Source: Diphasiastrum complanatum
Lineage: Eukaryota > Streptophyta > Lycopodiopsida > Lycopodiales > Lycopodiaceae
Assembly: GCA_029204225.1 (NCBI GenBank)
Contig: CM055103.1
Location: forward strand, 21,516,709-21,580,708
DNA length: 64,000 nt
Direction of reading: 5' to 3'
Within the stretch, counting starts at the first letter, position 1; every line of letters starts with the position of its first letter. This document shows positions 1 through 10,283 of the stretch, in pieces. The notes beneath the pieces are model-generated. The model was not told the origin of the DNA and ran no database searches. It saw only the letters and a program-made list of their open reading frames with translations. The translations under genes were made by a program, and so were the position numbers.

Positions 1-780
1 CGTCGAATACCTAATGGGGTCACCATCTTTTATCCCACTGATAACACGCTTATAGATTCTCCCCACTACTCTCTTTTATCACTCTTTTCTGACCTTCCAC
101 CTGGGTTCTACACCGATCTCACCACTTCCACCCCACTCCTTCACGGACCGTGCCCATATATACCTTCACCCACCCCTACATCGTCACTTATTAGGAGGCT
201 CTTATTTCACTCCAACACCACTTTCCACATGACAACCCACTAGAGGCACAAGCTGACTTTCTCACCACTTCACCTTCATACTATTGCCTTAGTATCGTTT
301 CCATTGGAACCTTATAGACGCCCCTCCAAATCCCTCATCCTATTCGGCCTCCTTGGTTTGATCATGAGTAACGTTCCTTACACCTCCATGTCGCACACGC
401 ATGTTTACATGAACCACTCATTCTTCATAATGCTCGTCAATCTCTCGACCATACACTTCGCCACAAAATGCCTGCATTTGAAGAATGAGAAGGGAAATGC
501 CTTGTCAGCTCTCTATATAGTTCTTCCACAGGTGCCTTTTGGCATGTGCTCATTCCTCGCGCTCCACCTTCCCTCCTTGACGACTTACATTTATGGACTA
601 CGTAAGCCATTTCATTATACATTGTATCCATTGATTCACCCATCTCAACCTCCCCACATCTTCCTCACCTCTGACATGGTCCACGAGGCCTCAAGAAGTC
701 GAAGATTCACTGTACCTGAGACACTGAGGACCTTGAGTTTGAATTGTGGATTCATGCTGCTACCCCACTTATCGCGTACC
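1..780. other. Unrecognised sequence at window edge
   Basis: The plus strand holds a moderately long open frame (about 304-822), which has no family motif I recognise, no splice context and a low-complexity hydrophobic composition. It runs into the hAT 3' end that begins near 783, so it is probably the remnant of whatever that element or a neighbouring repeat carried. No gene is called here. Confidence 0.4.
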
Positions 781-782
781 TA

Positions 783-1232
783 CTACCATGTGGCAATGGG
801 CATGCAAACCCTCACGAGCTAAACTTCTTGTTCTCTTACAAGTTACAAGACTCTAAAGATGATATGGTCGTGTTTTTGCATACTTCTTGAATGCACTTGT
901 GACTTTAGCATGATTTCTCAAGGGCCATAAGCTTTGTACTGGCAATGGGAATGAATAGATTCTTGCAACCTAATAACCTATCCATGACAATATCAATAAT
1001 TGACTGAGGAAAGCGACCATAGTCACCATACACAGTTTCTTTTCTTGAAATTGCATTCTCTAAAGCATTCTCATGAAATTGCATGTATCTACTTGGTACT
1101 AGACTTTTTATGACATGTGTAAACCCCAAAACCCATAAACACACATTTTCAAAAAAAAAACCCGTTTTAAACTTGAACCAGCCATGTCATACGTGTTTTG
1201 AAACAACATACGAAACGACCCCATGAAACATT
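783..1232 (+). mobile_element. hAT 3'-end fragment (inverted copy of 2980-3640)
   Basis: This stretch is the reverse complement of 2980-3640. Both contain, in matching order, the catgcccattgc block, the protein-like block around the cgaccatagtcacc motif, the aaaccccaaaaaccc block and a terminus reading CAATGTTTCAYGGG. The 2980-3640 copy lies downstream of the hAT transposase gene on the minus strand, so this is taken as the 3' end of a second copy of that element in plus orientation, its terminus at about 1232. No coding sequence remains in this copy. The assignment to the hAT element rests on adjacency only. Confidence 0.6.
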
Positions 1233-1235
1233 GTT

Positions 1236-1317
1236 CATACGCTCTCACTATTACCACATACTTGGCATGTACATTTACTAGTCTTACATGCCTTTTGGCA
1301 TGGAAAAGACATTGATG

Positions 1318-1387
<70 letters not shown>
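1236..1387 (+). mobile_element. Non-LTR retrotransposon 3' end with (CT)n tail, copy a
   Basis: The segment shares the string tgccttttggcatg, preceded by a cttggcatgtac-like block, with copies at 31.2 kb and 56.6 kb. In each case a pyrimidine run follows within about 20-30 bp. The upstream parts of the other copies carry reverse-transcriptase zinc-binding coding remnants, so this is read as a LINE 3' untranslated end whose tail is (CT)n instead of poly(A). It could alternatively be a SINE sharing a LINE tail. Confidence 0.6.
1320..1386. repeat. (CT)n microsatellite
   Basis: An almost pure CT run of about 33 units forms the tail of the LINE 3' end. The Leu-Ser-rich reading frame across it is an artefact of the repeat. 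Confidence 0.95.
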
Positions 1388-1566
1388 GTGATATTGTACC
1401 CTCGACAGAGCTGGAGGTTAAGCTTTGTTTCTCTCTGTTTTCTACTGTTGGTTTAGCTTTTATGAATAAGTCCTACGTGGACAATGCTCCTTCTCTTTTG
1501 ATGTACTTTCTACTTGTCTTATGTGCCCTCGGGCACTTGACAAACATTAATATAATTCTAATACTG

Positions 1567-1568
<2 letters not shown>

Positions 1569-1639
<71 letters not shown>
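1569..1639. repeat. (CT)n microsatellite
   Basis: A second pure CT run of about 35 units lies 180 bp after the first. The intervening sequence does not repeat the LINE 3' end, so this run may be an independent tail or an older insertion. Confidence 0.95.
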
Positions 1640-1644
<5 letters not shown>

Positions 1645-1763
1645 ACCTGGCAAGGTCCACTGGGGACCAAGAGTGAGTTTTACCGCACACTTTCTATCTC
1701 TTGATCCAGCTCGCTGCCCCATAGTACCTAGTTACTTGCTAAGGAGTACTGCTGCGGATAGCG

Positions 1764-1905
1764 ATGGGTCAGTTTCGGGTTTCCTCACATCAGCTGGCCA
1801 TTGAGACCGGCAGATACAGTGGTACCCCACGAGAGGACTTTTGTAGCATGTGTGCTATGCATGAGATTGAGGACGGATCACATTTCCTCTTCAGATTCCA
1901 ACTGT
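1764..1905 (+). pseudogene. LINE reverse-transcriptase zinc-binding domain fragment
   Basis: The frame from 1764 contains the sequence HQLAIETGRYSGTPREDFC followed by SMC and, after about 13 residues, HFLF. This is the usual end of a LINE open reading frame 2 (zf-RVT-type: an IETGRY-x-G-x-PR-x-x-R-x-C-x-x-C core, then EDE-x-HFLF-x-C). Only this C-terminal piece remains; the reverse transcriptase is absent and the frame breaks before the last cysteine context. It shows that 1.2-2.9 kb is LINE-derived. Orientation agrees with the LINE 3' ends nearby. Confidence 0.7.
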
Positions 1906-2979
1906 TATGTCCATGTCCTGTACAAGGGAATCGGAATATTTCCTGACGTGGATAGCCGGTCACTCCAGTTGTATGTGGTTATTAGTTATGCTACGTCATT
2001 CCGGACGTGGTCGTATCAAGTAACTAATAATCATATGAGGGCCTAGACCTATAATTGGACATAGGAGCACATGCATGGTGAATGACTGCTTTAATGCAAG
2101 AATAGGAGGTCAATAGCTCAATATAGGTTGCTTGGGGATCCTAGGGAGAATATTCTCTCTCTCTTGGAGAAAATATATCCTATGGAAACTCGCCCATCTC
2201 CCTATTGTAAATTCAGTTTCTTGAGCCAGTTTCTCCTCTTCTCTCTTGTATTCTTCATTGTGGCTTGGGGTTGGATTGGTTAGCGTATTGACTAGCCTCT
2301 CCATATTGGTTGGGTGGTTCATGCTCCACAGGGGTCCTTTTGGTTTGCATGTGACAGGATTCTTGAAGATCTTCACTTGGCGATCGTTATACCAGCCTAC
2401 TATGAAATTCGGGGGAGGTACTACTACTTGTTCAAGGAGCACTCAGTCACACTGTCTACCTTGATATCTTATGAGGACCCTAGATGTGTCGCACTAATGA
2501 TCTGGAGATGTCAAACTTGAGGAGGAGACTAGATATTGATACGCATTCCTTGACACAGTTGAGCATAAAGTGAGTGCATATCCTGTCGGAGACAGAGATC
2601 CGAGGTATCCATAGGCTATGATTCAGATAGAGAGGCCGCGATTCCAGATTCCTTCATACATCGGCAGCAGAGACAGTGTCGACGGCTAGAGCGACAGCCA
2701 GCTATTAGGCCACAGCCCAGAGCACCACGGCAGCAGAGACGACATCGACAGCCTATTCGGCGGCAGAGGTCCATGGCACATCCAGCGACACCTTCACAAC
2801 ATACCATCCACCATTTCTTCCATGCTGATGGGCATCATGATATACTATTCCAGGCTGTTGGACCCTGACTGGGCCAGCCATCTTTATGCATTGCATTTGC
2901 GGTTATCGTTTTTTATAGCTGATTGAGCTTTAAGCTCCTATGTGCACACTTGACATGTACCTTTTCTTAGTCCTATGCA
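1906..2979 (+). mobile_element. Degenerate LINE-like tail sequence
   Basis: No intact gene is visible. From 2616 to 2800 the sequence is rich in cggcag/cagcgac units that produce Arg/Cys-rich or Gln-rich frames in several directions without matching a family. The last 50 bp (about 2930-2978) repeat the block gctcctatgtgcac and cttgacatgtac seen in the LINE 3' ends at 1.25 kb and 31.2 kb, then stop at the hAT terminus at 2980. This is consistent with a hAT element having inserted into a LINE tail. Confidence 0.45.
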
Positions 2980-3640
2980 ATGTTTCACGGGCTCGTTTCA
3001 TACGTCATTTCGAAACGCGTTTGAAACGACTGGTTTTGGTTTGAAACGGAAAAAAATTTAGGTTTTTTTTTTCTATATGTGTTTTTGAGGGTTTTTGGGG
3101 TTTACACATGTCATAGAAAGTCTGGTAACAAGTAGATACATCCAATTTCATGAAAATGCAATTTCAAGAGGAGATTCAAGAAGCTGCGTATGTACTATGG
3201 TGACTATGGTCACTTTCCTCAATCAACTATTGATATTGTCATCATTCATCATTCATGGATACTAGATAGGTTATTACTAATTAGGTTGCGAGATTCAGTT
3301 CATGCCCATTGCCCATTGCCGGTACAAAGCTTATGGCCCTTGAGATTCGAGAAATCATGCAGCATGCTTAAAAGTTAAGTCATGATTCACAGCCTAGTAC
3401 CTACATAGTACATAGTAGTAATAAGTACAAACTTCTAAGACTTAAGTACAAGACCCAAGTGCATTCAGGAAGTATACAAAGACACGACCATCATGATTCA
3501 TCATCTAAGATCTTTAGAGTCTTGTAACTTGTAACTTGTAAGATCCAAAAACTTACTACTAACTTACTACTAAGAGAACAAGAAGTTTGGCTCGTGAGGG
3601 CTCAGGGTTTGCATGCCCATTGCAATTTGCCACATGGTCA
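2980..3640 (-). mobile_element. 3' terminal region of hAT element 1
   Basis: The region begins on the plus strand with CAATGTTTCACGGGCTCG, then short inverted motifs built from ttcgaaacg and tttgaaacg, a T-rich run and a conserved non-coding body that is repeated in inverted orientation at 783-1232. It lies on the 3' side of the hAT transposase gene. The terminus is inferred from where homology to the other copy ends (plus-strand 2980 and 1232). No target-site duplication could be established because the 5' end of the element was not found. Confidence 0.6.
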
Positions 3641-4097
3641 TTACTAATAGCCTATAGGTGCTTGATAACGTGTCAATGTTACAATCACACTTCTATGCAT
3701 TGCACAACACATCACAGTCTCAATTTTCAAACATCCAAGAACTTCCAGAAATTATAAACAGTAAAGTTATAAACTATAGAACTTACAACTTAGAAATTAA
3801 AATGCACTGACCACTGACCACTTGGAAGTTGGCACTAAGTTCTAACTAGTAACAAATCACAAATTACAATTCAAGAGTCAAAAGTTTAAACTTTAAAGTT
3901 TAAAGTAAAGGCAACGATGCTGCATAAATAACAAGAGTGTCAAGCGTGGCCTCAAGGCTCAAGCCTGAGGCCCCATGAGTCTGAAGTCAATTGTCATATG
4001 TAATATGTATAACTACTATGTAGTATGCTAGAGCCTGGAGTATGCCACTATCATCTATGCTGAGTACTAAGCAGTGAGTGTCCCCCCCATCTAGGCT

Positions 4098-7000
4098 CTA
4101 GCCTCTAGTTGCCCGCCTTGGACGTTGTCGTTGTGGAGGCACTGGCTCAATGTCATCCTCCCCATCATTAGTCACCCTCATCCTCCTCATCCTCATCCTC
4201 ATCCGATCCCTCACCCTCAATGGCGGATTCCTCATCTGAGTCAGAGCCAAAGGGACTCTCAGAGGTGTCTGAGACTGCTGCATGGCTCAGGCCCTCTCCT
4301 GCACTCCTGGTCCTACGTGCTGCAGCTCGGGTGGTTGGCCTTGCGCAATGCACACAAGGAAATTGGAATCAAGACTTAGGCTTGACATGTCACATTACTT
4401 TTAACTTACAATTTACAAATTACAATTTACGATTTACAATCTAGTAATCTACTATCTCCTATCTAGTATATCTACAATACGTCAAAGTACTAAAAGTCTA
4501 CTAATATAACGCAGTGAATCGGGAAATCGGGCATCGAAATCAACCTGTAGCTACTAAGGCCTCCCGATGAAGTAGAGCATAGACATCCTCCTCCTCTTGT
4601 GATCTTGGTGGCAAGTCTGGAACCTTTGCCACATCGATCTCATCGGGACTAACCTACGAAAATTGAAATTAAACCAAGATTTCGATTCTCAATAGTAAGA
4701 CCTAAGTCATAGTAAACAATTTCAAAAAAAATAGCAAATGTAAACGTTGAAAGTTGAAACTTGAAGCCTAAAGGTTCTGAGTGTAGACTCTACTATCTAG
4801 ACAAATCAAGATACTAGACTCTTTAGAATTCAGATTGATCATTACCTCTACGGGCTCCCCGGTCTCTCTGAGCTTCTTCACAAGCCGTAGGTTGGCGTGC
4901 ACATACACCAACCTCTCCAGCTGCGCAGTAGAAAGTCTGTTCCTCCTCTTCGTATGAATCAGAGAGAACACACTCCAATTTCTCTCACATGGAACTACTG
5001 CGCAATCTTATGAGAGAACGCGGATGGCAAGTTTCTGCAACTTGGGAACATCATTCTCGTACTTCATCCGCCATGAAACAGGGCACAATTGCCCTTCTCT
5101 CAGCATGGCAGCTGCACGACCGAAATCGAGGCGCTCGGTCCTGAATATTCAACATTCAACATTCATCACCATTCAAGATAGTAAATACTAAATGCTTACT
5201 ACTATTAAGTTTTAACTAGCTTAGACTTCATACATACATACAATTTACTGATTACATACCTGAATAAATTCAAGTCATCCATGAGTGCATCTTGATCCCT
5301 GGGATCAGGATAGATAGAGGAGACGTAGGAATGCCATCCTTGCCTGAGCTCTCGATCATGGAATTGATCTTCCTTCTTCCATAGTGGATGAAGCAAGCAA
5401 GCCACGGCATGCAGACGTTGATGGAACCACTGCCACCTGTCTAGAAATAGGCCCCTTACTTCTTCCAGCCTGCAAACAATCAGGACTGAAGTTTGAGCAT
5501 TCAAGTCTCAAAAACTATTAAGTTTTAACTAAATTCTAATCATGAATGTTAATGAAGATTCAAGAATCAACTTTGAAACTTTCAACGTAGTCAAAAGCCA
5601 TGGTGGTGCAAGTCTAAAGCTGCTCTCCCAGCCTATCCATAAACTCATAGAGAAGGCCTAAAGTGGAACCCTCTCTATCAGTAAGGCGCAGCACACTGTA
5701 GATAGGCTGCATGGATATGACAATGGCACGTGCATCCTCCCAAAATGAAGTCCCCATCACGATCGCCTCAAATCTCCTGGCCCTGGCCTCTCGCCCCACT
5801 CTGCCCAATGGGGGGAAACCACTGTCATCCTCAGGCTTCCATGCACTTTTATGAGCCGCTCCAAAGCAATGAACATATAGGCAAACCTAGGATGAAAATC
5901 ATGAAATAAGATTGGTAATTGGACATAGGCAGCAGGCTAAAGCGAAATTCAAATTCTATGAGCACTGAAACTTGAAGCTAAAACAAAATTGCAATCTGCA
6001 AATCAAAAAATTGGTAACAGGTTGTCAGGTTGGAAGTTGGAACTTGGAACTTGGTTACCTATTGGGGGCAGGCCTCAAGAGATCCAAGCTGGAATAGGTG
6101 AAGATGTTCAAGACCCTCTGTCTCTTGGTGACAAATCTCACCAAGAATCGTGCCATGTCTACAACCTCCTTAACCCAAGGTAATCTCCCAATGTCTTCAA
6201 CTAGGAGGTCAAGACAATGTGCAGTACATGGACTCCAGAAAATCCAAGGGTACTTCTCATTCACCAGCTTCCCCATGGCAACACAATTGCACGCGTTATC
6301 CGTGACAACCTGCATTGGAATTTCGACAAAGGTCGAATCATAACTCATGAACATTCACCATTGAGCATTCCGGAATCAAATGCAAATGCAAATTGCAAAT
6401 GTAAATGGCAAATATAAATTGCAACGTTCAAAACAATCACGATTCACAAATGTAAGTTGTAACTTGTAACTTACTAAATTCAAAGCTCAATGTCCAAAGT
6501 TGAAACTTGAAAGTAGCAAGTGCATACCTGGACAACATTCTCTTTTCCGACCTCCTCAATGGCCTGTGAGATGTACTCAAACAATCTCCTGCCATCCAAT
6601 GTCATGCCTGGCTCCGACGTATCAATGGATCTCAAAAACATGGTGCCCATGACACCAATATATTCACAAGATGGCGCCTCCTTGCATCGGTCCAACCATC
6701 TGATATTATGGTGCATCCAAACCTAAAACATTCGACAACAGTTTCAACTAACCAAGTTGCAAATTTGGAGATTGATAGTTCAAAGTTAGAAACTTGAAAG
6801 TAGTAATTTCTAAAGTAGTAAGTGCAAAGGTTTTGAAGATGTAAGGTTATAGGTATACCTCGTCCATGACTTCCTAATGGGCTGTAGGTCAGCATCCACA
6901 GACTGCCGCTCAGCATGTAGCTCTCTCATCCTCAATTGCTCCATGGTCGGACCCTCCCACTCAACATCACATCATATCCCTCCATGCAGGGGTCATAGCC

Positions 7001-7676
7001 ACATGAAAGGGGAGGTCGCACAAGTAAAAGCACCTCCTAACAGCAATAGCAGCTGCATCCCTATTTGACTGCTAGAAGGCTGCCACAAAAAAATCCATGC
7101 CTCTCACATGTCCTCGACCCTGTCCCCTAACAGTGCTAACACCTCCAGCACTACCAATAGCACTACTGCCTGCCCCACCTACTGGCACTACGGGAGTCTC
7201 TCCAGAAGAAGAAGGTGGAATGGATGCCACAGCAGAGCTAGTGCCGGCTACAGGTGGCAGCTGTGATGGGGAATCTCGGCGCTCTGCCGCACCTGTAACA
7301 ATAATGATGTTACTAGTTAGGCTTTAGCTAATAAATTATAGTCAGTGAGAGTCACTAATTACTCATTAGTAATCAAACTATAGACTGAACTTTGAGGTTT
7401 TAGCTTTAGATCAATCATCATTGATCAAACAAGATTCAAGAATCACCTGTGCCTTAAGTAGTAGCAAGAGAGTCGTCCCCGATCCCGGCAATCCTCAGTG
7501 ACTCTAGGGCCTGAGTGCAAACGGCGATCTCGTATCCTCGAAGACGTAAAAGATGTGCCCTTATTTGAACGGGGCCACCTCCATAAGTGTTCCAGCAATA
7601 CTTGCAAGTCCACTTCTTCGTGCCTGATGTGCCATAACCTGATGTGATCCCATAAGGAATCCCACTGTCTGGGCAT
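4098..7676 (-). pseudogene. hAT-family transposase gene (BED finger, DUF659, dimerisation region), lightly degenerate
   Basis: In minus-strand order: a BED-type zinc finger near 7600-7500 (KKWTCKYCWNTYGGG with a downstream RAHLL); an exon ending near 6865 at RKSWTR before a GT donor; the DGWTDARRR motif near 6700; the DUF659-type core near 6340-6055 (VTDNACNCVAMG, then SPCTAHCLDLLVEDIG); connecting exons near 5880-5610 and 5480-5260; the C-terminal dimerisation motif FSLIHTKRRNRL near 4950; a PDEIDVAKVPDLPPR exon near 4650-4546; and an acidic tail ending near 4100. Several exon ends have credible GT/AG borders. Defects seen: an in-frame TAA just before the dimerisation motif (near 5010) and a small frameshift after the DGWTD exon (near 6650). 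The family acts by DDE cut-and-paste transposition in the nucleus. It is probably a recently dead autonomous copy. Confidence 0.85.
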
Positions 7677-7799
7677 AGCTAATAGCTATCTAGACTCTAG
7701 TGTCAACAAAACAATAGTATTAAATTCAGACTTCAAATTAAAAACTAATTCAACGGTAAACCTAAGCTCTAACCTCACTCTAGCTCAAGCCTCAAGGCT

Positions 7800-8235
7800 C
7801 ACACACACACACACACACTCTCCCTCTCTTTCTAAATTCTCACACAGTGCACATACACACTCTCCCTCTCCTCTCTCTCTCTCACACACACACACTCTCC
7901 CTCTCTTTCAAAATTCACACACACACGTCACACTCTCCCTCTCCTCTCTCTCTCTCTCACACACACACACTCCCTCTACTTCAAAGTTCACACACACACA
8001 CACACACACACTCTACTTCAAAGTTCACACACACACACACACTCCCTCTACTTCACACACACACACACTAACTCTCCCTCTCTTTTACACACACACACAC
8101 ATATATCAATATCTCTCTCTCAACACAATCACAAGTTACAACACACACTCACAACACAATCACAACACAACACACACTCACAAGTCACAACACAACATAA
8201 TCACAACACACACTCACACACAATCTCTCTCGCAC
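7800..8235. repeat. (CA)n/(CT)n microsatellite mosaic
   Basis: Alternating runs of CA and CT/TC are joined by short units such as ccctctactt or tttcaaa followed by acacac, repeated roughly every 50-70 bp. This amounts to a higher-order minisatellite of mixed microsatellites. The apparent Thr/His/Ser-rich reading frame is repeat noise. It lies where the 5' end of hAT element 1 would be expected. Confidence 0.9.
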
Positions 8236-8309
8236 TCTATAAGAGAATGCATTGGCTGGGTGGATTAAACTAGATTTGCCTTTCCTTTGGTTATGATGTT
8301 CCTAGCACT

Positions 8310-8457
8310 ATTTGTATGGTGCTAGGGAGACCCTCCAGTTTTGGGCCTCACGACCTAGTATGTATGCATGGGAAGATCGACAATAAGTTAGTGGACGATG
8401 GGGCAACCCATAACTTCATCAATTACACCCTAGTCAAGAAATTGAAACTACCAAAAA
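8310..8457 (+). pseudogene. Ty3/gypsy aspartic protease fragment
   Basis: The frame reads FGPHDLVCMHGKIDNK then DDGATHNFIN, the pattern of a gypsy retropepsin. The active-site DxGATHNF is recognisable, although the first position reads DDGA. A related frame occurs at 38.79-38.92 kb (FGPHHLICM, then DGSAHNFIN), so both belong to similar elements. The fragment is cut at 8457, exactly where the miniature LTR element begins, which suggests that element inserted into it. Confidence 0.7.
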
Positions 8458-9043
8458 TGTTGCCGGACTGTTGGTCAAGCCACGCACATGCTGTGTGCGC
8501 CTGCCTGCGTGAAGGTGCCTGAGTGCACGGTTGTTCTCATTGTCCCATAAGTAATTGCTTGCCTTAAACTCTCCCATATATAAATTGGGGTTTTTCTATA
8601 TCCTCTATCCCCTGGTACCAGCCCTTTTGGGGGTTAGACGGATGGCGGGTGTCTAGGCATCCTGGGGGTGGGATCCCAGTACGCGGCTCGCGTGGATACG
8701 TGTGTGGGCGTGGCCCTGTGGCCGACATTCTTTACATGGTATCAGAGCGGGGTCATTTGTCTGTGCTTGCTTGAGTGGGGGTGTTGCGGAATGTTTAGTT
8801 GCAAGCCACACACAGGAAAGTGTCGTGGGCTTGAGCGCCCAGTGAAGGCCTTGAGAATTCTAAATACCCCATAAGTAACTGCTGCCTTGAACTCTCCCAT
8901 ATATAAACTGGGGCTTCTCTATATCCTCAATCCCCTGGTACCATCCCTTTTGGGGGTTAGACGGATGGCAGGTGGCTAGGTGTCTGGGGGTGTGATCCCA
9001 ATACGCAACTCGCGTGGATACGTGTGTGTGCGTGGGTACGGTA
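8458..9043 (+). mobile_element. TRIM-like miniature LTR element A (LTR - 45 bp - LTR)
   Basis: Left LTR 8458-8736 starts TGTTGCCGG and ends TTTACA. It is followed directly by TGGTATCAGAGC (8737-8748), the initiator-Met tRNA primer-binding site. Only 45 bp later, after a purine run GAGTGGGGG, a second LTR starts with TGTTGCGG at 8782 and runs to about 9043, where it is cut. The two LTRs share the block from the cccataagtaa motif through the TATA-like tatataaa, ccctggtacca and the gcgtggatacgtgtg motif, but their first 90 bp or so differ. There is no coding capacity. This is the architecture of terminal-repeat retrotransposons in miniature, which depend on proteins from other elements. Confidence 0.85.
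8737..8781 (+). promoter_or_regulatory. Primer-binding site and polypurine tract of TRIM A
   Basis: The whole 45-bp internal domain consists of TGGTATCAGAGC (primer-binding site for initiator Met tRNA), a short spacer and GAGTGGGGG (polypurine tract) directly before the next LTR. Both signals needed for reverse transcription are present and nothing else is. Confidence 0.8.
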
Positions 9044-9046
9044 TGT

Positions 9047-9360
9047 GGGCCACAGGGCCATGCACACACACGTACCCACGCGAGCCGCGTACTGGGATCC
9101 CACCCCCAGACGCCTAGCCACCCGCCATCCGTCTAACCCCCAAAAGGGATGGTACCAGGGGATTGAGGATATAGAGAAGCCCCAATTTATATATGGGAGA
9201 GTTCAAGGCAAGCATTTACTTATGGGACAATGAGGAGAACAACCGTGCACTCAGGCACCTTCATGCAGGCAGGTGGCTTGACCAACAGTCCCACAACACC
9301 CCCACTCAAGCAAGCACAGGCAAAGGAACCTCCCACTGGCTCTGATACCATGCAAAGAAT
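9047..9360 (-). mobile_element. TRIM-like miniature LTR element B, inverted
   Basis: Read on the minus strand, 9360-9351 holds the last 10 bp of an LTR (ending TTTGCA). Next come the primer-binding site TGGTATCAGAGCC, a 52-bp internal domain (9350-9299) ending in GAGTGGGGG, and a second LTR from 9298 (TGTTGTGGG) to about 9047, truncated before its last 10 bp or so. It is the same family as element A, placed tail-to-tail so that 8.87-9.04 kb and 9.05-9.23 kb form a long imperfect palindrome. The upstream LTR has almost entirely been lost where the copia sequence begins at 9361. Confidence 0.8.
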
Positions 9361-9862
9361 AGATTATGCAATCCTGCTACAGGTAAAATAATGATTAGCA
9401 GAGATGTTATTTTGATGAAACATCAGTTTCTACAGAAATAGTGGGAGAAAATGAAAAAATAAAGATTGATCCTAATGAGGTTGCTTGGGGAATTGATCCT
9501 GATTATTTTAAACCTAGTGAACCTGCAAACAGGCCTCCTATAAATGATCTTCCACGAGATGTCAATTCTCAAGATCTTGATAATGAAGTGGAAAATTCAA
9601 GAAGTACAAGTTCCACTCCACTTCGAAGATCAACTAGAGAGAAACGACCATCATGGAAAGTATTAGAGTCTGGATGGAAGTCATATTTTGCCTTGAGTGC
9701 TACAAATATTTATGAGCCTCAAAATCTAACTGAAGCTCTTAAAAGCCAATATGCAAATGAATGGAAGAAAGCCTTAGAACTTATAAAGAATAATACATGG
9801 TCTTTAACTTCTCTTCCTCGAGGAAGAAAGGTTGTTGGATGCAAAAAGTTGATTGCTTGGCT
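9361..9862 (+). pseudogene. Ty1/copia polyprotein fragment, integrase end to start of reverse transcriptase (copia 1)
   Basis: The frame opens with RLCNPATGKIMISRDVIFDE, the copia motif after integrase. It continues through the variable acidic linker, RRSTREKRPSWK and NEWKKALELIKNNTWSL, to LPRGRKVVGCK at the start of the reverse-transcriptase domain. At that point copia homology stops and gypsy sequence follows; copia resumes at about 10284. Frame and orientation match the downstream copia part. Confidence 0.85.
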
Positions 9863-9869
9863 CCTCTAT

Positions 9870-10280
9870 AGTTTCCATAATAAAAAACACCTACTCAGCA
9901 TAGGTATATCGTTTCTTTGGATAAGGGTCAAGACAAAAGCCAAAATGGACAACCATTAGCATTCGAAAGTCAAAGGCTCAAACCCACTCAGACTAGATAC
10001 TGGTTGAGAGATCTAGTTCTCTAGGATTCATATGGAAACATTATTTAGCATCTACTTTACAAAAACAAAATTTGTGTTCCCAACTTAGAGGATTTTAGCT
10101 ACCAAGTATTGTATGAATGTCATGACAGCCCTAGTGCGGGACACCCAAGAATACAGAAGACCTATGAGCTTCGTCATAGGCAATTTATCTGGACCAGTAT
10201 GAAAAGGGACAAAAGTATGTAACCAGTTGCCAGAAGTGTCAGATTAACAAAGCACAATGTCTAAAGGCAGGAGGGTTTCA
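9870..10280 (+). pseudogene. Ty3/gypsy RNase H and integrase zinc-finger fragment inside copia 1
   Basis: The segment encodes QPLAFESQRLKPTQTRYW, a gypsy RNase H motif, and then YECHDSPSAGHPRIQKTYE followed by FIWTSMKRD and, after a frameshift, SCQKCQINKA. The latter is the H2C2 zinc-binding domain of gypsy integrases. It replaces exactly the first part of the copia reverse transcriptase. It is too short and internal to be a simple nested element and has no LTRs. Confidence 0.8.
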
Positions 10281-10283
10281 ACA

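Noticed and set aside
304-822. 172-codon plus-strand frame as a gene
   Set aside because: No known motif, no splice or start context, and it overlaps the start of a non-coding hAT 3' end shared with another locus.
1288-1704. Leu-Ser repeat protein spanning two CT runs
   Set aside because: Produced by translation of (CT)n microsatellites; the same kind of frame arises at every CT/GA run in the window.
2616-2807. Cys/Arg-rich minus-strand frame resembling a small cysteine-rich peptide
   Set aside because: It is the complement of a cggcag-type low-complexity stretch, with cysteine spacing set by the repeat and no signal peptide.
4125-4379. Pro/His-rich plus-strand frame
   Set aside because: It is the antisense of the acidic tail of the hAT transposase gene.
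8458-9298. Cassandra-type TRIM carrying a 5S rRNA promoter
   Set aside because: The LTR has ggatggcgggtg and cctggggg stretches faintly like 5S internal boxes, but no box A is present and it has a TATA-like motif instead.
8458-9360. Inverted terminal repeat DNA transposon
   Set aside because: The long inversion looks like a foldback element, but the primer-binding site, purine tract and TG/CA borders in the expected order show LTR-type elements.
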